A DNA stretch of 64,000 nucleotides from contig NZ_BQID01000018.1 in NCBI RefSeq assembly GCF_021602345.1, positions 20,545 through 84,544 on the forward strand, read 5' to 3'. How positions within the stretch are numbered: position 1 is the first letter of the stretch; each line of letters starts with the position of its first letter. A program made the translations under genes and the position numbers. This stretch comes from Pseudomonas pharyngis (GTDB lineage Bacteria; Pseudomonadota; Gammaproteobacteria; Pseudomonadales; Pseudomonadaceae). Below are positions 8,764-19,052 of the stretch, piece by piece. Below the pieces are notes generated by a model. The model did no database searches. It had not been told where the DNA came from and worked only from the letters and a program-made list of their open reading frames with translations.

Positions 8764-9666
8764 TCAGAGGCGGCTGGAAAGATCGTCCAGGGCCGCGCGT
8801 AAATCCGTGAACCGGAAAGTGAATCCCGCTTCCAGCAAGCGTTTGGGCGTGGCCCGTTGGCCACCCAGCAACAGCAATGACATCTCGCCGAGCCCGACCT
8901 TCAAGGCGAGGGCCGGCATCGGCATGAACGCCGGGCGGTGCAACACGCTGCCCAGGGTCTTGGCGAATTCGCGATTGCGCACAGGTTTCGGCGCGCACGC
9001 ATTATAAGGACCGCTCGCCTGATCGCGGTGCAGAAGAAAATCAATCAGGGCGATTTGGTCATCGATATGAATCCACGGCATCCACTGCCGACCGTTGCCC
9101 AAAGGCCCGCCCAGCCCGAGCTTGAACGGCAGCAGCAGGCGCGACAAAAAGCCGCCCTCGGCCGACAGCACCAGCCCGGTGCGCACCAGCACCACGCGAA
9201 TGTCCATCGCTTCGGCGCGTTGCGCGGTTTCCTCCCAGGCGATGCATAACTGACTGGCGAAATCGTCAATCACCGGTGGCGAGTCCTCGGTCAACTCGCG
9301 CTCGCCGCCGTCACCGTACCAACCCACGGCCGAGCCCGAGATCAGCAGCGACGGTTTCTGCCCGCGATGTTCCAGCCACGCCAGCAACGCTTCGGTCAGC
9401 GTAATCCGACTGCTCCACAACAACGCCTTGCGCCGATGGGTCCACGGCCGGTCGGCGATCGGCGCGCCGGCCAGGTTGACGATCACGTCGACCGGTTCGT
9501 CGCCAAGGTCCTCCAGACGCGCAATGCCACGCACCTGGGCGCCACAGATTTTCGCGACTTTTTCCGGACGACGACTCCAGACCGTCAGGCGATGCCCCTG
9601 TGTGGACCAATGCCGGCAAAGCTGACGTCCGATCAATCCAGTACCGCCGGTCAGCAATATGTGCAT
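8764..9666 (-). CDS. TIGR01777 family (YfcH-like) NAD-dependent epimerase/dehydratase-like protein
   Basis: A 300-residue Rossmann protein with [20 protein letters not shown] at the start, the TGxxGxxG nucleotide-binding motif at residues 6-13. An extended-SDR pattern runs through the middle ([23 protein letters not shown]), and the C-terminal part carries the DUF1731-type [24 protein letters not shown]. Substrate is unknown. It is upstream of hemH on the minus strand and divergent from the renalase-like flavoprotein gene. This neighbourhood of hemH and photolyase genes is common in pseudomonads, so its own promoter may also respond to the sites at 9793-9843. Confidence 0.85.
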   Translation of the reverse strand: MHILLTGGTGLIGRQLCRHWSTQGHRLTVWSRRPEKVAKICGAQVRGIARLEDLGDEPVDVIVNLAGAPIADRPWTHRRKALLWSSRITLTEALLAWLEHRGQKPSLLISGSAVGWYGDGGERELTEDSPPVIDDFASQLCIAWEETAQRAEAMDIRVVLVRTGLVLSAEGGFLSRLLLPFKLGLGGPLGNGRQWMPWIHIDDQIALIDFLLHRDQASGPYNACAPKPVRNREFAKTLGSVLHRPAFMPMPALALKVGLGEMSLLLLGGQRATPKRLLEAGFTFRFTDLRAALDDLSSRL

Positions 9667-9792
9667 GACTTCTTCCTCGCGTGGCGTTTTACCCCGATCA
9701 CTAGTCTATTTTTATAAACAGGGATCTTTTCTATCGGGCAGGCTCTATTGTTTAACCATAGGCCAAGCTGTCAGAACAAGAACGCTGGAAGT

Positions 9793-11062
<1,270 letters not shown>

Positions 11063-11078
11063 AAACCTCAAAAAAACT

Positions 11079-11118
11079 TATACAAACAGTTTGACTTGTA
11101 CACCCATAAATCTATGCT
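11079..11118 (+). promoter_or_regulatory. Operator 1 and promoter of the LitR-photolyase operon
   Basis: TATACA (11079-11084), exactly 12 bases, TGTA (11097-11100) is an exact T(G/A)TACA-N12-TGTA site. Inside it lies the -35 TTGACT (11091-11096), followed after 16 bases by the -10 TATGCT (11113-11118). The overlap of operator and -35 is the geometry of a repressor. Confidence 0.75.
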
Positions 11119-11128
11119 GAAAGCATGG

Positions 11129-11150
11129 TGTACAAATCTAGTTGTCTGTA
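11129..11150 (+). promoter_or_regulatory. Operator 2 of the LitR-photolyase operon
   Basis: TGTACA (11129-11134), exactly 12 bases, TGTA (11147-11150) is a second exact match to the LitR-type consensus. It begins 50 bases after the first site, just downstream of the expected transcription start, and ends 25 bases before the first gene. Confidence 0.75.
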
Positions 11151-11174
11151 CAGGTTCAGATTCGAGGTTGCTGC

Positions 11175-12137
11175 ATGTCCGACTCATCGACGTCCCTACC
11201 GAAAATCGCCATCAGCGCCTGCCTGATGGGCGCCGAAGTGCGCTACAACGGCGGGCACAAGGAATCGCGGCTGTGCAGCCGCACCCTGGCCGAGCATTTC
11301 GAATTCGTTCCCGTCTGTCCTGAAGTAGCGATTGGTCTGGGGATTCCCCGCGAGCCGATTCGTCTGGTGGGCGATCCGCAAAAGCCTGATGCAGTCGGCA
11401 CCGTCAATCCGTCGATCAACGTCACCCAGCCATTGGCCGCCTACGGCGAGAAAATGGCGGGGGAACTCAATGACATCTGCGGCTACATCTTCATGCAGCA
11501 ATCGCCGTCCTGCGGACTTGAGCGAGTCAAGGTCTACCACGCCAACGGCGCACCGGTGAATGGTGGTGGGCGTGGCATTTACGCCGAGGCGTTCTGTGCA
11601 CAGCATCCGGATCTGCCGGTGGAAGAAGCCGGGCGCCTCAACGATCCTGTGCTGCGGGAGAACTTCATCACCCGCGTGCTCGCCTACCGCGACTGGCAGC
11701 AAGTACTCAAGCAGGGCCTGAGCCGTCGCGTGCTCACCGAATTCCACTCGCGCTACAAATACCTGCTGATGGCGCACAACCCGGTGCAATACAAGGCGCT
11801 GGGCAATCTGCTGGGCAACATGGGCCAGACCGACCCGGCCGAGCTGGGCCCGCGCTATTTCAGCGAACTGATGGCGGCACTGAAAAAATGCGCCACCCGC
11901 CGTACCCACAGCAACGTCCTGCAGCACATCAGTGGCTACCTGAAACAGGCGATCAGCCCCGAAGACAAACAGGAAGTGCAGCACATCATCGGCCAGTACC
12001 GGCACGGCATCGTACCGCTGGTGGTGCCGTTGACCCTGCTCAAGCATCACTTTCGCCTCCACCCGGATCCCTACATTGCGCAGCAGGTTTACCTGCAACC
12101 GCATCCGGAAAACCTCAGCCTGCGAAACGCCATTTGA
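11175..12137 (+). CDS. DUF523-DUF1722 fusion protein, TudS/YbgA-like
   Basis: A 320-residue protein with two domains. Residues 1 to about 150 are DUF523, with the three conserved cysteines Cys16 (ISACLMG), Cys48 (VCPE) and Cys113 (SPSCG). In the thiouracil desulfidase TudS, a member of DUF523, such cysteines hold a catalytic [4Fe-4S] cluster. Residues about 190-310 are DUF1722, of unknown function. This first gene of the photolyase operon shares one base with the regulator start. A role in removing sulfur from 4-thiouracil compounds is inference; 4-thiouridine in tRNA is a near-UV chromophore, which would suit a light-induced gene. The ATG at 11175 was preferred to a TTG inside the operator. 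Confidence 0.85.
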   Translation: MSDSSTSLPKIAISACLMGAEVRYNGGHKESRLCSRTLAEHFEFVPVCPEVAIGLGIPREPIRLVGDPQKPDAVGTVNPSINVTQPLAAYGEKMAGELNDICGYIFMQQSPSCGLERVKVYHANGAPVNGGGRGIYAEAFCAQHPDLPVEEAGRLNDPVLRENFITRVLAYRDWQQVLKQGLSRRVLTEFHSRYKYLLMAHNPVQYKALGNLLGNMGQTDPAELGPRYFSELMAALKKCATRRTHSNVLQHISGYLKQAISPEDKQEVQHIIGQYRHGIVPLVVPLTLLKHHFRLHPDPYIAQQVYLQPHPENLSLRNAI

Positions 12138-13078
12138 TGAATGACTCACTCGACACCAGCGCCCGGGAAGACCTCGGCGCCGACTTCAAGAAAGCCCTCG
12201 ACGAGGGCTGGCTGCCGATCCGCGAAGTCGCCCGTCAGACCGGCGTGAACGCCGTCACCCTGCGCGCCTGGGAACGGCGCTATGGGCTGATCGTTCCGCA
12301 GCGCACGCCCAAGGGTCATCGCTTGTACAACGCCGAGCATGTGCAACGTATCCAGAACATCCTTACCTGGCTCAACCGTGGCGTAGCGGTCAGCCAGGTC
12401 AAACCGCTGCTCGACACCGCGCAGACGTTCAACGAACCGGCGCAGGACGAATGGCATCCACTGCGCCAGGCCGCCCTGATGGCGGTCACCCACCTGAACG
12501 AGCGCAGCCTCGACGACGGCATCAACCAGGCGATGGCGCTGTATCCGCCACGCACTCTGTGCGAGCAATTGCTGCTGCCGCTACTAAGCGATCTTGAACA
12601 GCGCTGGCAGGGCCAGTTCGGCGCGCAGATGGAGCGGGTGTTCTTTTATGCCTGGTTGCGCAGCAAATTCGGCGCACGCATCTACCATAACAATCGTCAG
12701 TTGCGCACCGCGCCGCTGCTGCTGATTAACCAGTCGGACCTGCCACTGGAGCCGCATCTGTGGCTCTGCGCCTGGCTGATCAGCAGCGCCGATTGCCCGG
12801 TGCAGGTATTCGATTGGCCGCTGCCGGCCGGCGAACTGGCGTTGGCAACCGATACCCTGCAAGCCCGTGGCGTACTGCTGTATTCCAGCAAAGCCCTGAA
12901 TCTGGCGCAGCTACCGAAACTGTTCAACGGTGTCAGCTGCCCGAAACTGATTGTCGGACCAACGGTGTGTATTCACCACGCCGAGTTGTCCGCAAAGACT
13001 TCCGAACTCGCTGATCTGTTCCTGGCCGAAGACCCTCTTTCGGCACATCGGGCACTCATTGAGCGTGGGTTGATTTAA
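12137..13078 (+). CDS. MerR-type regulator, class II LitR/CarH homologue
   Basis: This 313-residue regulator has an N-terminal MerR helix-turn-helix (residues about 25-95, WLPIREVARQTGVNAVTLRA, then WERRYGL). A helical and alpha/beta C-terminal part resembles the cobalamin-sensing half of CarH. The CarH motif Trp-x9-Glu-His reads here Trp157-x8-Glu166-Arg167, so the His is lost and B12 binding is doubtful. This agrees with class II LitR proteins of P. putida, which I recall as repressors of light-induced genes working with a LOV protein. No LOV gene lies in the window. It sits inside the operon it probably controls. Confidence 0.85.
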   Translation: MNDSLDTSAREDLGADFKKALDEGWLPIREVARQTGVNAVTLRAWERRYGLIVPQRTPKGHRLYNAEHVQRIQNILTWLNRGVAVSQVKPLLDTAQTFNEPAQDEWHPLRQAALMAVTHLNERSLDDGINQAMALYPPRTLCEQLLLPLLSDLEQRWQGQFGAQMERVFFYAWLRSKFGARIYHNNRQLRTAPLLLINQSDLPLEPHLWLCAWLISSADCPVQVFDWPLPAGELALATDTLQARGVLLYSSKALNLAQLPKLFNGVSCPKLIVGPTVCIHHAELSAKTSELADLFLAEDPLSAHRALIERGLI

Positions 13079-13098
13079 TGATTCCGACAGAGACCGAC

Positions 13099-14544
13099 AT
13101 GCAATTGATCTGGCTGCGCAGCGACTTGCGCCAACATGACAACACCGCCCTCGCGGCCGCCGCCGAACGCGGCCCGACCGTCGCCGTGTACCTGTTGAGC
13201 CCCGAGCAATGGCAGGAACATGACGACGCGCCGTGCAAGATCGATTTCTGGCTGCGCAATCTGCGTGAATTGAGCAAAAGCCTTGGCGACCTGAACATCC
13301 CGCTCCTGATCCGCACCGCGCCTCGCTGGGATCAGGCACCCGCCGTGCTGCTCGAACTGTGTCGGCAACTGAAGATCGAGGCGGTGCACGTCAACGAAGA
13401 ATACGGCATCAACGAAAGCCGTCGCGACGAGGCAGTTGCCGAAGCGTTGCAAGCGGCAGGCATCACCTTCCACAGTTACCTCGACCAATTGCTGTTCAAG
13501 CCCGGCAGTGTGCTGACCCGGACCGGCACTTACTTTCAGGTGTTCAGCCAGTTCCGCAAGGTCTGCTACGAACGCTTGCACCGCTCGATGCCTTCGCTGA
13601 AACAGGCCCCGGGCAAACAATCGGCGTTGAACATCGACAGTGACCCCGTTCCAACAACCATCGAAGGGTTCCCGACACCCGGCGACTCCCTGCGCGCCTT
13701 GTGGCCCGCCGGTGAAACCGAGGCCCGGCGCCGCCTCGACACGTTCGCCGATGCACAGATCGATTACTACAAGAGCGAACGCGACTTCCCGGCCAAACCC
13801 GGCACCAGTCAGCTCTCGGCCTATCTGGCCGCCGGTGTGATCTCGCCGCGCCAATGCCTGCACGCTGCCCTGCAAAGCAATCAGGGCGAGTTCGAAAGCG
13901 GCAAGGTCGGCGCCGTCACCTGGATCAACGAACTGCTGTGGCGTGAATTCTACAAACACATCCTCGTCGGTTATCCGCGGGTTTCACGGCATCGCGCATT
14001 CCGTCCGGAAACCGAAGCCCTGGCCTGGCGCGACGCCCCGGAGGATCTGGCCGCCTGGCAAGAGGCGCGCACCGGCTTGCCGATCATCGATGCAGCCATG
14101 CGCCAACTGCTGGAAACCGGCTGGATGCACAACCGCCTGCGGATGGTAGTGGCGATGTTTCTGACCAAGAACCTGTTGATCGACTGGCGCGAAGGCGAGC
14201 GTTTCTTCATGCGCCACCTGATCGACGGCGATCTGGCCGCCAACAACGGCGGCTGGCAGTGGAGTTCCTCGACCGGCACCGATTCGGCGCCGTATTTCCG
14301 CATCTTCAACCCACTCAGCCAGTCGGAAAAATTCGACAGCGAAGGCCTGTTCATCAAGCACTGGCTGCCGGAGCTGGCCGGGCTGAACAAGAAAGAAGTG
14401 CACAACCCGGCCAGTGCTGGCGGGTTGTTCGGCGTCGCCGACTATCCGGCGCCGATCGTTAATCTGAATGCATCACGGGAGCGGGCGCTGGCAGCGTTCA
14501 AGAACCTGCCGTCGCGCGCGTCTCAAGGAGTGAGCGATGAGTGA
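13099..14544 (+). CDS. phrB: Deoxyribodipyrimidine photolyase (CPD photolyase)
   Basis: This 481-residue class I photolyase splits cyclobutane pyrimidine dimers with light, using FADH and an antenna cofactor. The N-terminal antenna domain opens MQLIWLRSDLRQHDNTAL. The FAD domain contains VTWINELLWREFY and MHNRLRMVVAMFLTKNLL, followed by the NNGGWQWSSSTGTDSAPYF region of the FAD site. An in-frame ATG at 13078 overlaps the regulator stop and would add seven residues; the later ATG matches the usual family N-terminus. It shares eight bases with the next gene. Confidence 0.95.
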   Translation: MQLIWLRSDLRQHDNTALAAAAERGPTVAVYLLSPEQWQEHDDAPCKIDFWLRNLRELSKSLGDLNIPLLIRTAPRWDQAPAVLLELCRQLKIEAVHVNEEYGINESRRDEAVAEALQAAGITFHSYLDQLLFKPGSVLTRTGTYFQVFSQFRKVCYERLHRSMPSLKQAPGKQSALNIDSDPVPTTIEGFPTPGDSLRALWPAGETEARRRLDTFADAQIDYYKSERDFPAKPGTSQLSAYLAAGVISPRQCLHAALQSNQGEFESGKVGAVTWINELLWREFYKHILVGYPRVSRHRAFRPETEALAWRDAPEDLAAWQEARTGLPIIDAAMRQLLETGWMHNRLRMVVAMFLTKNLLIDWREGERFFMRHLIDGDLAANNGGWQWSSSTGTDSAPYFRIFNPLSQSEKFDSEGLFIKHWLPELAGLNKKEVHNPASAGGLFGVADYPAPIVNLNASRERALAAFKNLPSRASQGVSDE

Positions 14545-14959
14545 ATTCCTGCGCGGTTTCGCCCAGCGGTTCGCACAGTTGAACAAAGACAACTTGCGCA
14601 CCCTGGACGGACTGTACAGCGAGGACATTCATTTCACCGATCCGCTGCACGAAGTGCAGGGGCTGACGAACCTGCGCGGTTACTTCAGCGAGTTGTACGC
14701 CAACGTCAACGAACTGCGCTTCGATTTCCACGGCTTCGACCAGATCGGCGAAGGCGAAGGCTATTTGCGTTGGGTCATGAGCTACCGCCACCCGCGTCTG
14801 AGCGGTGGGCAACTGATCCGCGTCGCCGGCTGCTCGCATCTGCTCTGGCGCGACAAGGTTTACCGCCACCGGGATTACTTCGATGCCGGAGCGCTGCTTT
14901 ATGAACATTTACCTGTATTGGGCCGGGTGATCGCCTGGCTGAAAAGGAGATTGGGATGA
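14537..14959 (+). CDS. NTF2-like (SnoaL-type) protein
   Basis: A 140-residue protein with the fold signs of the NTF2-like superfamily: an N-terminal helix, YSEDIHFTDPLHEVQG, then a curved sheet with FDFHGFDQIGEGEGYLRWVMSY. The C-terminus is basic. Members bind or isomerise small hydrophobic molecules, and this one is common in pseudomonad photolyase operons. It overlaps photolyase by eight bases and the SDR gene by four, so translation is probably coupled. Its ligand is unknown. Confidence 0.8.
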   Translation: MSEFLRGFAQRFAQLNKDNLRTLDGLYSEDIHFTDPLHEVQGLTNLRGYFSELYANVNELRFDFHGFDQIGEGEGYLRWVMSYRHPRLSGGQLIRVAGCSHLLWRDKVYRHRDYFDAGALLYEHLPVLGRVIAWLKRRLG

Positions 14960-15738
14960 GTCGTACAGCTCCACGTCGTTACTGGTTGACCGGTGCCAGC
15001 AGTGGCATCGGCGCAGCACTCGCGGAAGACATTCTCAAAAGCGGTGCACAGCTGGCGGTCAGTTCCCGCCAGGTCGCGCCGCTCAAGGTTCTGTCACAAC
15101 GGTATCCGGGACAGGTTCTGGTGTTGCCCGGCGATCTGACCAACAGCCAGACCGTACGCGAAATTGGCGAACAGATAGCCGCGGACTGGGGCTCGCTGGA
15201 TACCGTCATCCTCAATGCCGGGACCTGCGAATACGTCGACGCTCACCAGTTCGACGCCTCGATCATCGAGCACGTGGTGCGTACCAACCTGCTCGCCAGC
15301 AGCTATTGCATCGAAGCCGCCCTGCCCTTGCTGCGCAAAGGTACGGCACCGCATCTGGTGGGGATGGCCAGCTCGGTGACCTATGTGCCGCTGCCACGCG
15401 CCGAAGCCTATGGCGCATCGAAGGCCGGGCTGCGTTATCTGTTCGAATCCCTGCGCATCGACCTGGCGGACGAAGGTATTGAAGTCACGGTAATCAGCCC
15501 AGGATTCGTCGATACACCGCTGACCGCCAAAAATGATTTTCCGATGCCACTCAGCTGGCCTGCGGACAAAGCCGCGCGGCATATCTTCGCCAAGCTGAAG
15601 GATCGGCCGCTGGAGATCGCCTTCCCCGCACTGTTCATGGCAGCCCTGTGGCCCTTGTCGAAAATGCCCGCCCGCGTACAACTGGCGATTGGCAAACGCA
15701 TGGTGCGCAGCAACCCGCCGCTCAGGGATGCAACATGA
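14956..15738 (+). CDS. Short-chain dehydrogenase/reductase
   Basis: This 260-residue classical SDR carries TGASSGIG (residues 12-19) for NAD(P) binding, NAG in VILNAGTCEY, and the catalytic Ser and Tyr-x3-Lys (MASSVTYVPLPRAEAYGASK). It ends with a hydrophobic segment (FPALFMAALWPLSKMPARVQ), suggesting contact with the membrane. It belongs to the SDR-FAD oxidase-DUF1365-Cfa set, so a lipid or fatty acyl substrate is likely, but this is inference from context. Overlaps both neighbours. Confidence 0.88.
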   Translation: MSRTAPRRYWLTGASSGIGAALAEDILKSGAQLAVSSRQVAPLKVLSQRYPGQVLVLPGDLTNSQTVREIGEQIAADWGSLDTVILNAGTCEYVDAHQFDASIIEHVVRTNLLASSYCIEAALPLLRKGTAPHLVGMASSVTYVPLPRAEAYGASKAGLRYLFESLRIDLADEGIEVTVISPGFVDTPLTAKNDFPMPLSWPADKAARHIFAKLKDRPLEIAFPALFMAALWPLSKMPARVQLAIGKRMVRSNPPLRDAT

Positions 15739-16982
15739 AAATCGCCATCGTCGGCAGCGGCATCGCCGGTTTGACCTGCGCGTACCTGCTCGCACGCCGA
15801 CACGAAATCACCGTGTTCGAAGCCGACGCCCGGGTCGGCGGCCATACCCACACGGTGCCGGTCACCGTGGACGGGCGCGAGTATTCGGTGGACACCGGCT
15901 TCATCGTGTTCAACGACTGGACGTATCCGAACTTCATTCGTTTGCTTGGCCAACTGGGTGTGACGTTCAAACCCACCGAGATGAGCTTTTCGGTCAACGA
16001 TCCGGACTCTGGCCTGGAATACAACGGCAACAACCTGAACAGCTTGTTCGCCCAACGCAGCAATCTGCTGTCCCCCGGGTTCTGGGGCATGCTGCGCGAC
16101 ATCCTGCGGTTCAACAAAGAGGCTCGGCGCGACCTCGCCGAACAGCGGATCAGCGTCGACACCACCCTGGACGATTACCTCAAGGCCGGCGGGTACGGCG
16201 AGCGTTTCATCCTGCATTACATCGTGCCGATGGGCGCGGCGATCTGGTCGATGCCGATGGCCGAGATGCTTAATTTTCCGTTGCAGTTCTTCGTGCGTTT
16301 TTTCGAGAATCACGGGTTGCTGTCGATCAGCAACCGGCCGCAGTGGCAGGTGATCGAGGGTGGCTCAAGTGCTTACATCGCGCCGCTGACCGCGTCGTTC
16401 AAGGAACGGATCCGCCTGAACTGCCCGGTGAGCCGGATCGATCGCGATGCGCACGGCGTGGTTATCCACAGCCCGGCCGGCATCGAACGTTTCGACAAAG
16501 TGGTGCTGGCCTGTCACAGCGATCAGGCGTTGCGACTGCTGGGAAGTCCTGACGATAAAGAACGGGAAATCCTCGGCGCCCTGCCCTACGCCGACAACGA
16601 AGTGGTGCTGCACACCGACACCCGTCTGCTGCCCACACGCAAACGGGCCTGGGCCAGCTGGAATTATCGCCTCGGCGGAGCGGGTCATACCCGGGCAGCC
16701 GTGACCTACGACATGAACATTCTGCAAGGCCTCCAGAGCGACACCACGTTCTGCGTCAGCCTTAACCAGAGCGCTGGCATCACGCCGTCCAAGGTGCTGG
16801 CGCGCTTCACCTATGCCCACCCGCAATTCAGCCTCGCGGCCGTGGCGGCACAGCAGCGCTGGGCTGAAATCGACGGCGCGCAACACACGCATTATTGCGG
16901 CGCCTATTGGGCCAACGGTTTTCATGAGGACGGCGTGGTCAGCGCCCTGCGCGTGGCCGCAGCCTTCGGAGAAAGCCTGTGA
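15735..16982 (+). CDS. FAD-dependent amine oxidase-family protein (desaturase-like)
   Basis: This 415-residue flavoprotein opens MKIAIVGSGIAGLTCAYLLA, the FAD motif, with FEADARVGGHTHTV as the second Gly-rich part. DTGFIVFNDWTYPNF and WSMPMAEMLNFPLQFF are signatures of the amine-oxidase-like group found beside DUF1365 and Cfa genes. The group resembles carotenoid and squalene desaturases in fold. It probably acts on a membrane lipid or fatty acyl chain, although its reaction is not established. The start overlaps the SDR stop by four bases (ATGA). Confidence 0.87.
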   Translation: MKIAIVGSGIAGLTCAYLLARRHEITVFEADARVGGHTHTVPVTVDGREYSVDTGFIVFNDWTYPNFIRLLGQLGVTFKPTEMSFSVNDPDSGLEYNGNNLNSLFAQRSNLLSPGFWGMLRDILRFNKEARRDLAEQRISVDTTLDDYLKAGGYGERFILHYIVPMGAAIWSMPMAEMLNFPLQFFVRFFENHGLLSISNRPQWQVIEGGSSAYIAPLTASFKERIRLNCPVSRIDRDAHGVVIHSPAGIERFDKVVLACHSDQALRLLGSPDDKEREILGALPYADNEVVLHTDTRLLPTRKRAWASWNYRLGGAGHTRAAVTYDMNILQGLQSDTTFCVSLNQSAGITPSKVLARFTYAHPQFSLAAVAAQQRWAEIDGAQHTHYCGAYWANGFHEDGVVSALRVAAAFGESL

Positions 16983-17794
16983 ACAGCGCGCTCTACAGTG
17001 GCTGGATCGCCCATCGGCGATTTGCTCCGCGCCGTCATGAATTCCGTTACCGGATCGGCATGCTGTATCTCGATCTGGCTGAGCAGGAGGCGGTGCTGGG
17101 TCTATCCCGGCTGGCCGGTGCCAGCCGCTTTGCGCCGTTTTCATTCCGCGAAACCGACTACCTGAAAACCTTCACCGGCCGGGGTATACGCCTGAGCGAT
17201 GCGGTGCGCCAGTTGGTCGGCGAAGCCCTGGGCCATGCGCCGCAAGGTTCGATCTGCCTGCTGACCCAGCCGCGCAGCTGGGGCCTGTCGTTCAACCCGG
17301 TGAGTTTTTTCTATTGCCACGAGGCCGACGGCCAACTGGCGGCGATTCTCTGCGAAGTCCGCAACACTCCGTGGCGCGAGCGTTTTCACTACGTGTTGCC
17401 GGCCAGAGCGCCCAGCAATCTGCAGGACTTTCACCAGCACTTTGCCGTGGCCAAGGCGTTTCATGTCTCGCCATTCCTGCCGCCGGACCTGGAATACCGC
17501 ATGAGCTTCAGCCCTGCCGCGCAGGTCCTGGGTGTGCACATGGCCGACTGGCAAGGCGAGCAAAAACTGTTCGACGCCACCCTCGATCTGCGACGCGTCC
17601 CCCTTGATCGGCGCCACTTGCACCGGCACCTGTGGCGCTTCCCCTGGATGACCGCCAAGACCGCGCTGGCGATTTATTGGCAGGCGCTGCGCCTGTTGCT
17701 CAAGCGCACCCCGGTGTATGACCACCAGCGTGCCGACGACCGCTTTCGAACCGCCACCGTACCGACCGAGGAACGCCACCATGAAATCCACTAG
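16979..17794 (+). CDS. DUF1365 family protein
   Basis: A 271-residue protein that starts with GTG overlapping the previous stop. LTQPRSWGLSFNPVSFFYCH and the HVSPFLPPDLEYRMSF region are the conserved core of DUF1365. The family occurs almost always beside the FAD protein before it and the Cfa-type methyltransferase after it, so it is presumed to act in the same lipid modification. A hydrophobic helix near residues 225-245 (WMTAKTALAIYWQALRLLL) suggests membrane association. No biochemical role is known. Confidence 0.88.
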   Translation: MNSALYSGWIAHRRFAPRRHEFRYRIGMLYLDLAEQEAVLGLSRLAGASRFAPFSFRETDYLKTFTGRGIRLSDAVRQLVGEALGHAPQGSICLLTQPRSWGLSFNPVSFFYCHEADGQLAAILCEVRNTPWRERFHYVLPARAPSNLQDFHQHFAVAKAFHVSPFLPPDLEYRMSFSPAAQVLGVHMADWQGEQKLFDATLDLRRVPLDRRHLHRHLWRFPWMTAKTALAIYWQALRLLLKRTPVYDHQRADDRFRTATVPTEERHHEIH

Positions 17795-19052
17795 CGTCTC
17801 GGCCAAAGCCAGCCTGCTCAGCCCCCACGGCCTGAGCGGATCGCTGCTGCGCCGGGGAGTGCTGCGCAAGCTCGAGCAGCTCAAGCAGGGTCAACTAATC
17901 GTGATCGAGGACGGCGAACGCCACGTCTTTGGTACGCCGGGCAGCACGCTGGTGGGGGAAATTCAGGTGCTGGATCCCGCCGTCTGGGGGCTGGTCGCCG
18001 GCAATGGTTCGATCGGTGCCGGTGAGGCCTTTATTCATGGCTACTGGCGCTCGCCGGATCTGACGGCCGTAGTGCGTGTGTTCGTCAGCAACCTTGAAGT
18101 GCTCGACGCCATGGAAGGTGGCCTGGCCCGGCTCGGTCGCCCGCTGGTGCGCGGGCTGCACTGGCTCAACCGCAATACGCGCAAGGGCTCGCAGAAAAAC
18201 ATCGCCGCCCACTATGACCTCGGCAATGACTTGTTCGAGCAGTTTCTCGATCCGACCATGATGTATTCCGCCGCGCAGTTTCTCAGCCCCGACGACAGCC
18301 TGGAGCAGGCGCAACTGAACAAACTGGAGCGGATCTGCCAGAAACTCGCGCTCAAACCCGGTGACCACCTTCTGGAAATCGGCACCGGCTGGGGCAGCAT
18401 GGCGCTCTACGCGGCGCAGCACTACGGCTGCAAAGTCACCACCACCACGCTGTCGAAGGAGCAGTTCGCCTTCACCGCGGCCCGCATCGAACGCCTCGGT
18501 TTGCAGGATCAAGTGACGCTGCTGCTCAAGGACTACCGCGACCTCACCGGCCAGTACGACAAACTGGTGTCGATCGAAATGATCGAGGCGGTCGGCCACC
18601 GCTTCCTGCCGACCTACTTCAAACAGTGCGCGCACCTGCTCAAGAACAACGGCCTGATGCTGTTGCAAGCAATCACCATCCGCGAACAGCGCTACGAACA
18701 GGCGCGCCGTGGCGTGGACTTCATCCAGCGCTACATTTTCCCCGGCGGCGCCCTGCCCTGCGTGCAGAAAATGCTCGAAATCGTCGGCCGCGACACCGAC
18801 ATGAACCTGTTGCACATGGAAGATTTCGGCCTGCATTACGCCCGCACCCTCCGTCTGTGGCACGAGAACTTTCGCCATGCGCACGGCCGTCTGAGCGAAC
18901 TGGGCTATGACGATTACTTCCTCAGGTTGTGGGAGTTCTACCTGTGTTACTGCGAGGGTGGATTCCTCGAGCGCACCATCGGCACCGCACAACTGGTGCT
19001 GGCCAAACCGGCGGCGATGACGGCGCCTTTGCTGGGCCGGTTCGATGCTTGA
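17781..19052 (+). CDS. Cyclopropane-fatty-acid synthase family SAM methyltransferase
   Basis: This 423-residue enzyme has an N-terminal lipid-binding part and a C-terminal SAM-dependent methyltransferase domain, with LLEIGTGWGSMALYAA as the SAM loop and HYDLGNDLFEQFLDPTMMYS ahead of it. KLVSIEMIEAVGH and FIQRYIFPGG are also typical of Cfa. Cfa adds a methylene to unsaturated acyl chains; homologues in light or singlet-oxygen regulons, such as UfaM in furan fatty acid synthesis, methylate lipids without ring closure. Which product forms here cannot be told from sequence. It overlaps DUF1365 by 14 bases. Confidence 0.9.
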   Translation: MKSTSVSAKASLLSPHGLSGSLLRRGVLRKLEQLKQGQLIVIEDGERHVFGTPGSTLVGEIQVLDPAVWGLVAGNGSIGAGEAFIHGYWRSPDLTAVVRVFVSNLEVLDAMEGGLARLGRPLVRGLHWLNRNTRKGSQKNIAAHYDLGNDLFEQFLDPTMMYSAAQFLSPDDSLEQAQLNKLERICQKLALKPGDHLLEIGTGWGSMALYAAQHYGCKVTTTTLSKEQFAFTAARIERLGLQDQVTLLLKDYRDLTGQYDKLVSIEMIEAVGHRFLPTYFKQCAHLLKNNGLMLLQAITIREQRYEQARRGVDFIQRYIFPGGALPCVQKMLEIVGRDTDMNLLHMEDFGLHYARTLRLWHENFRHAHGRLSELGYDDYFLRLWEFYLCYCEGGFLERTIGTAQLVLAKPAAMTAPLLGRFDA

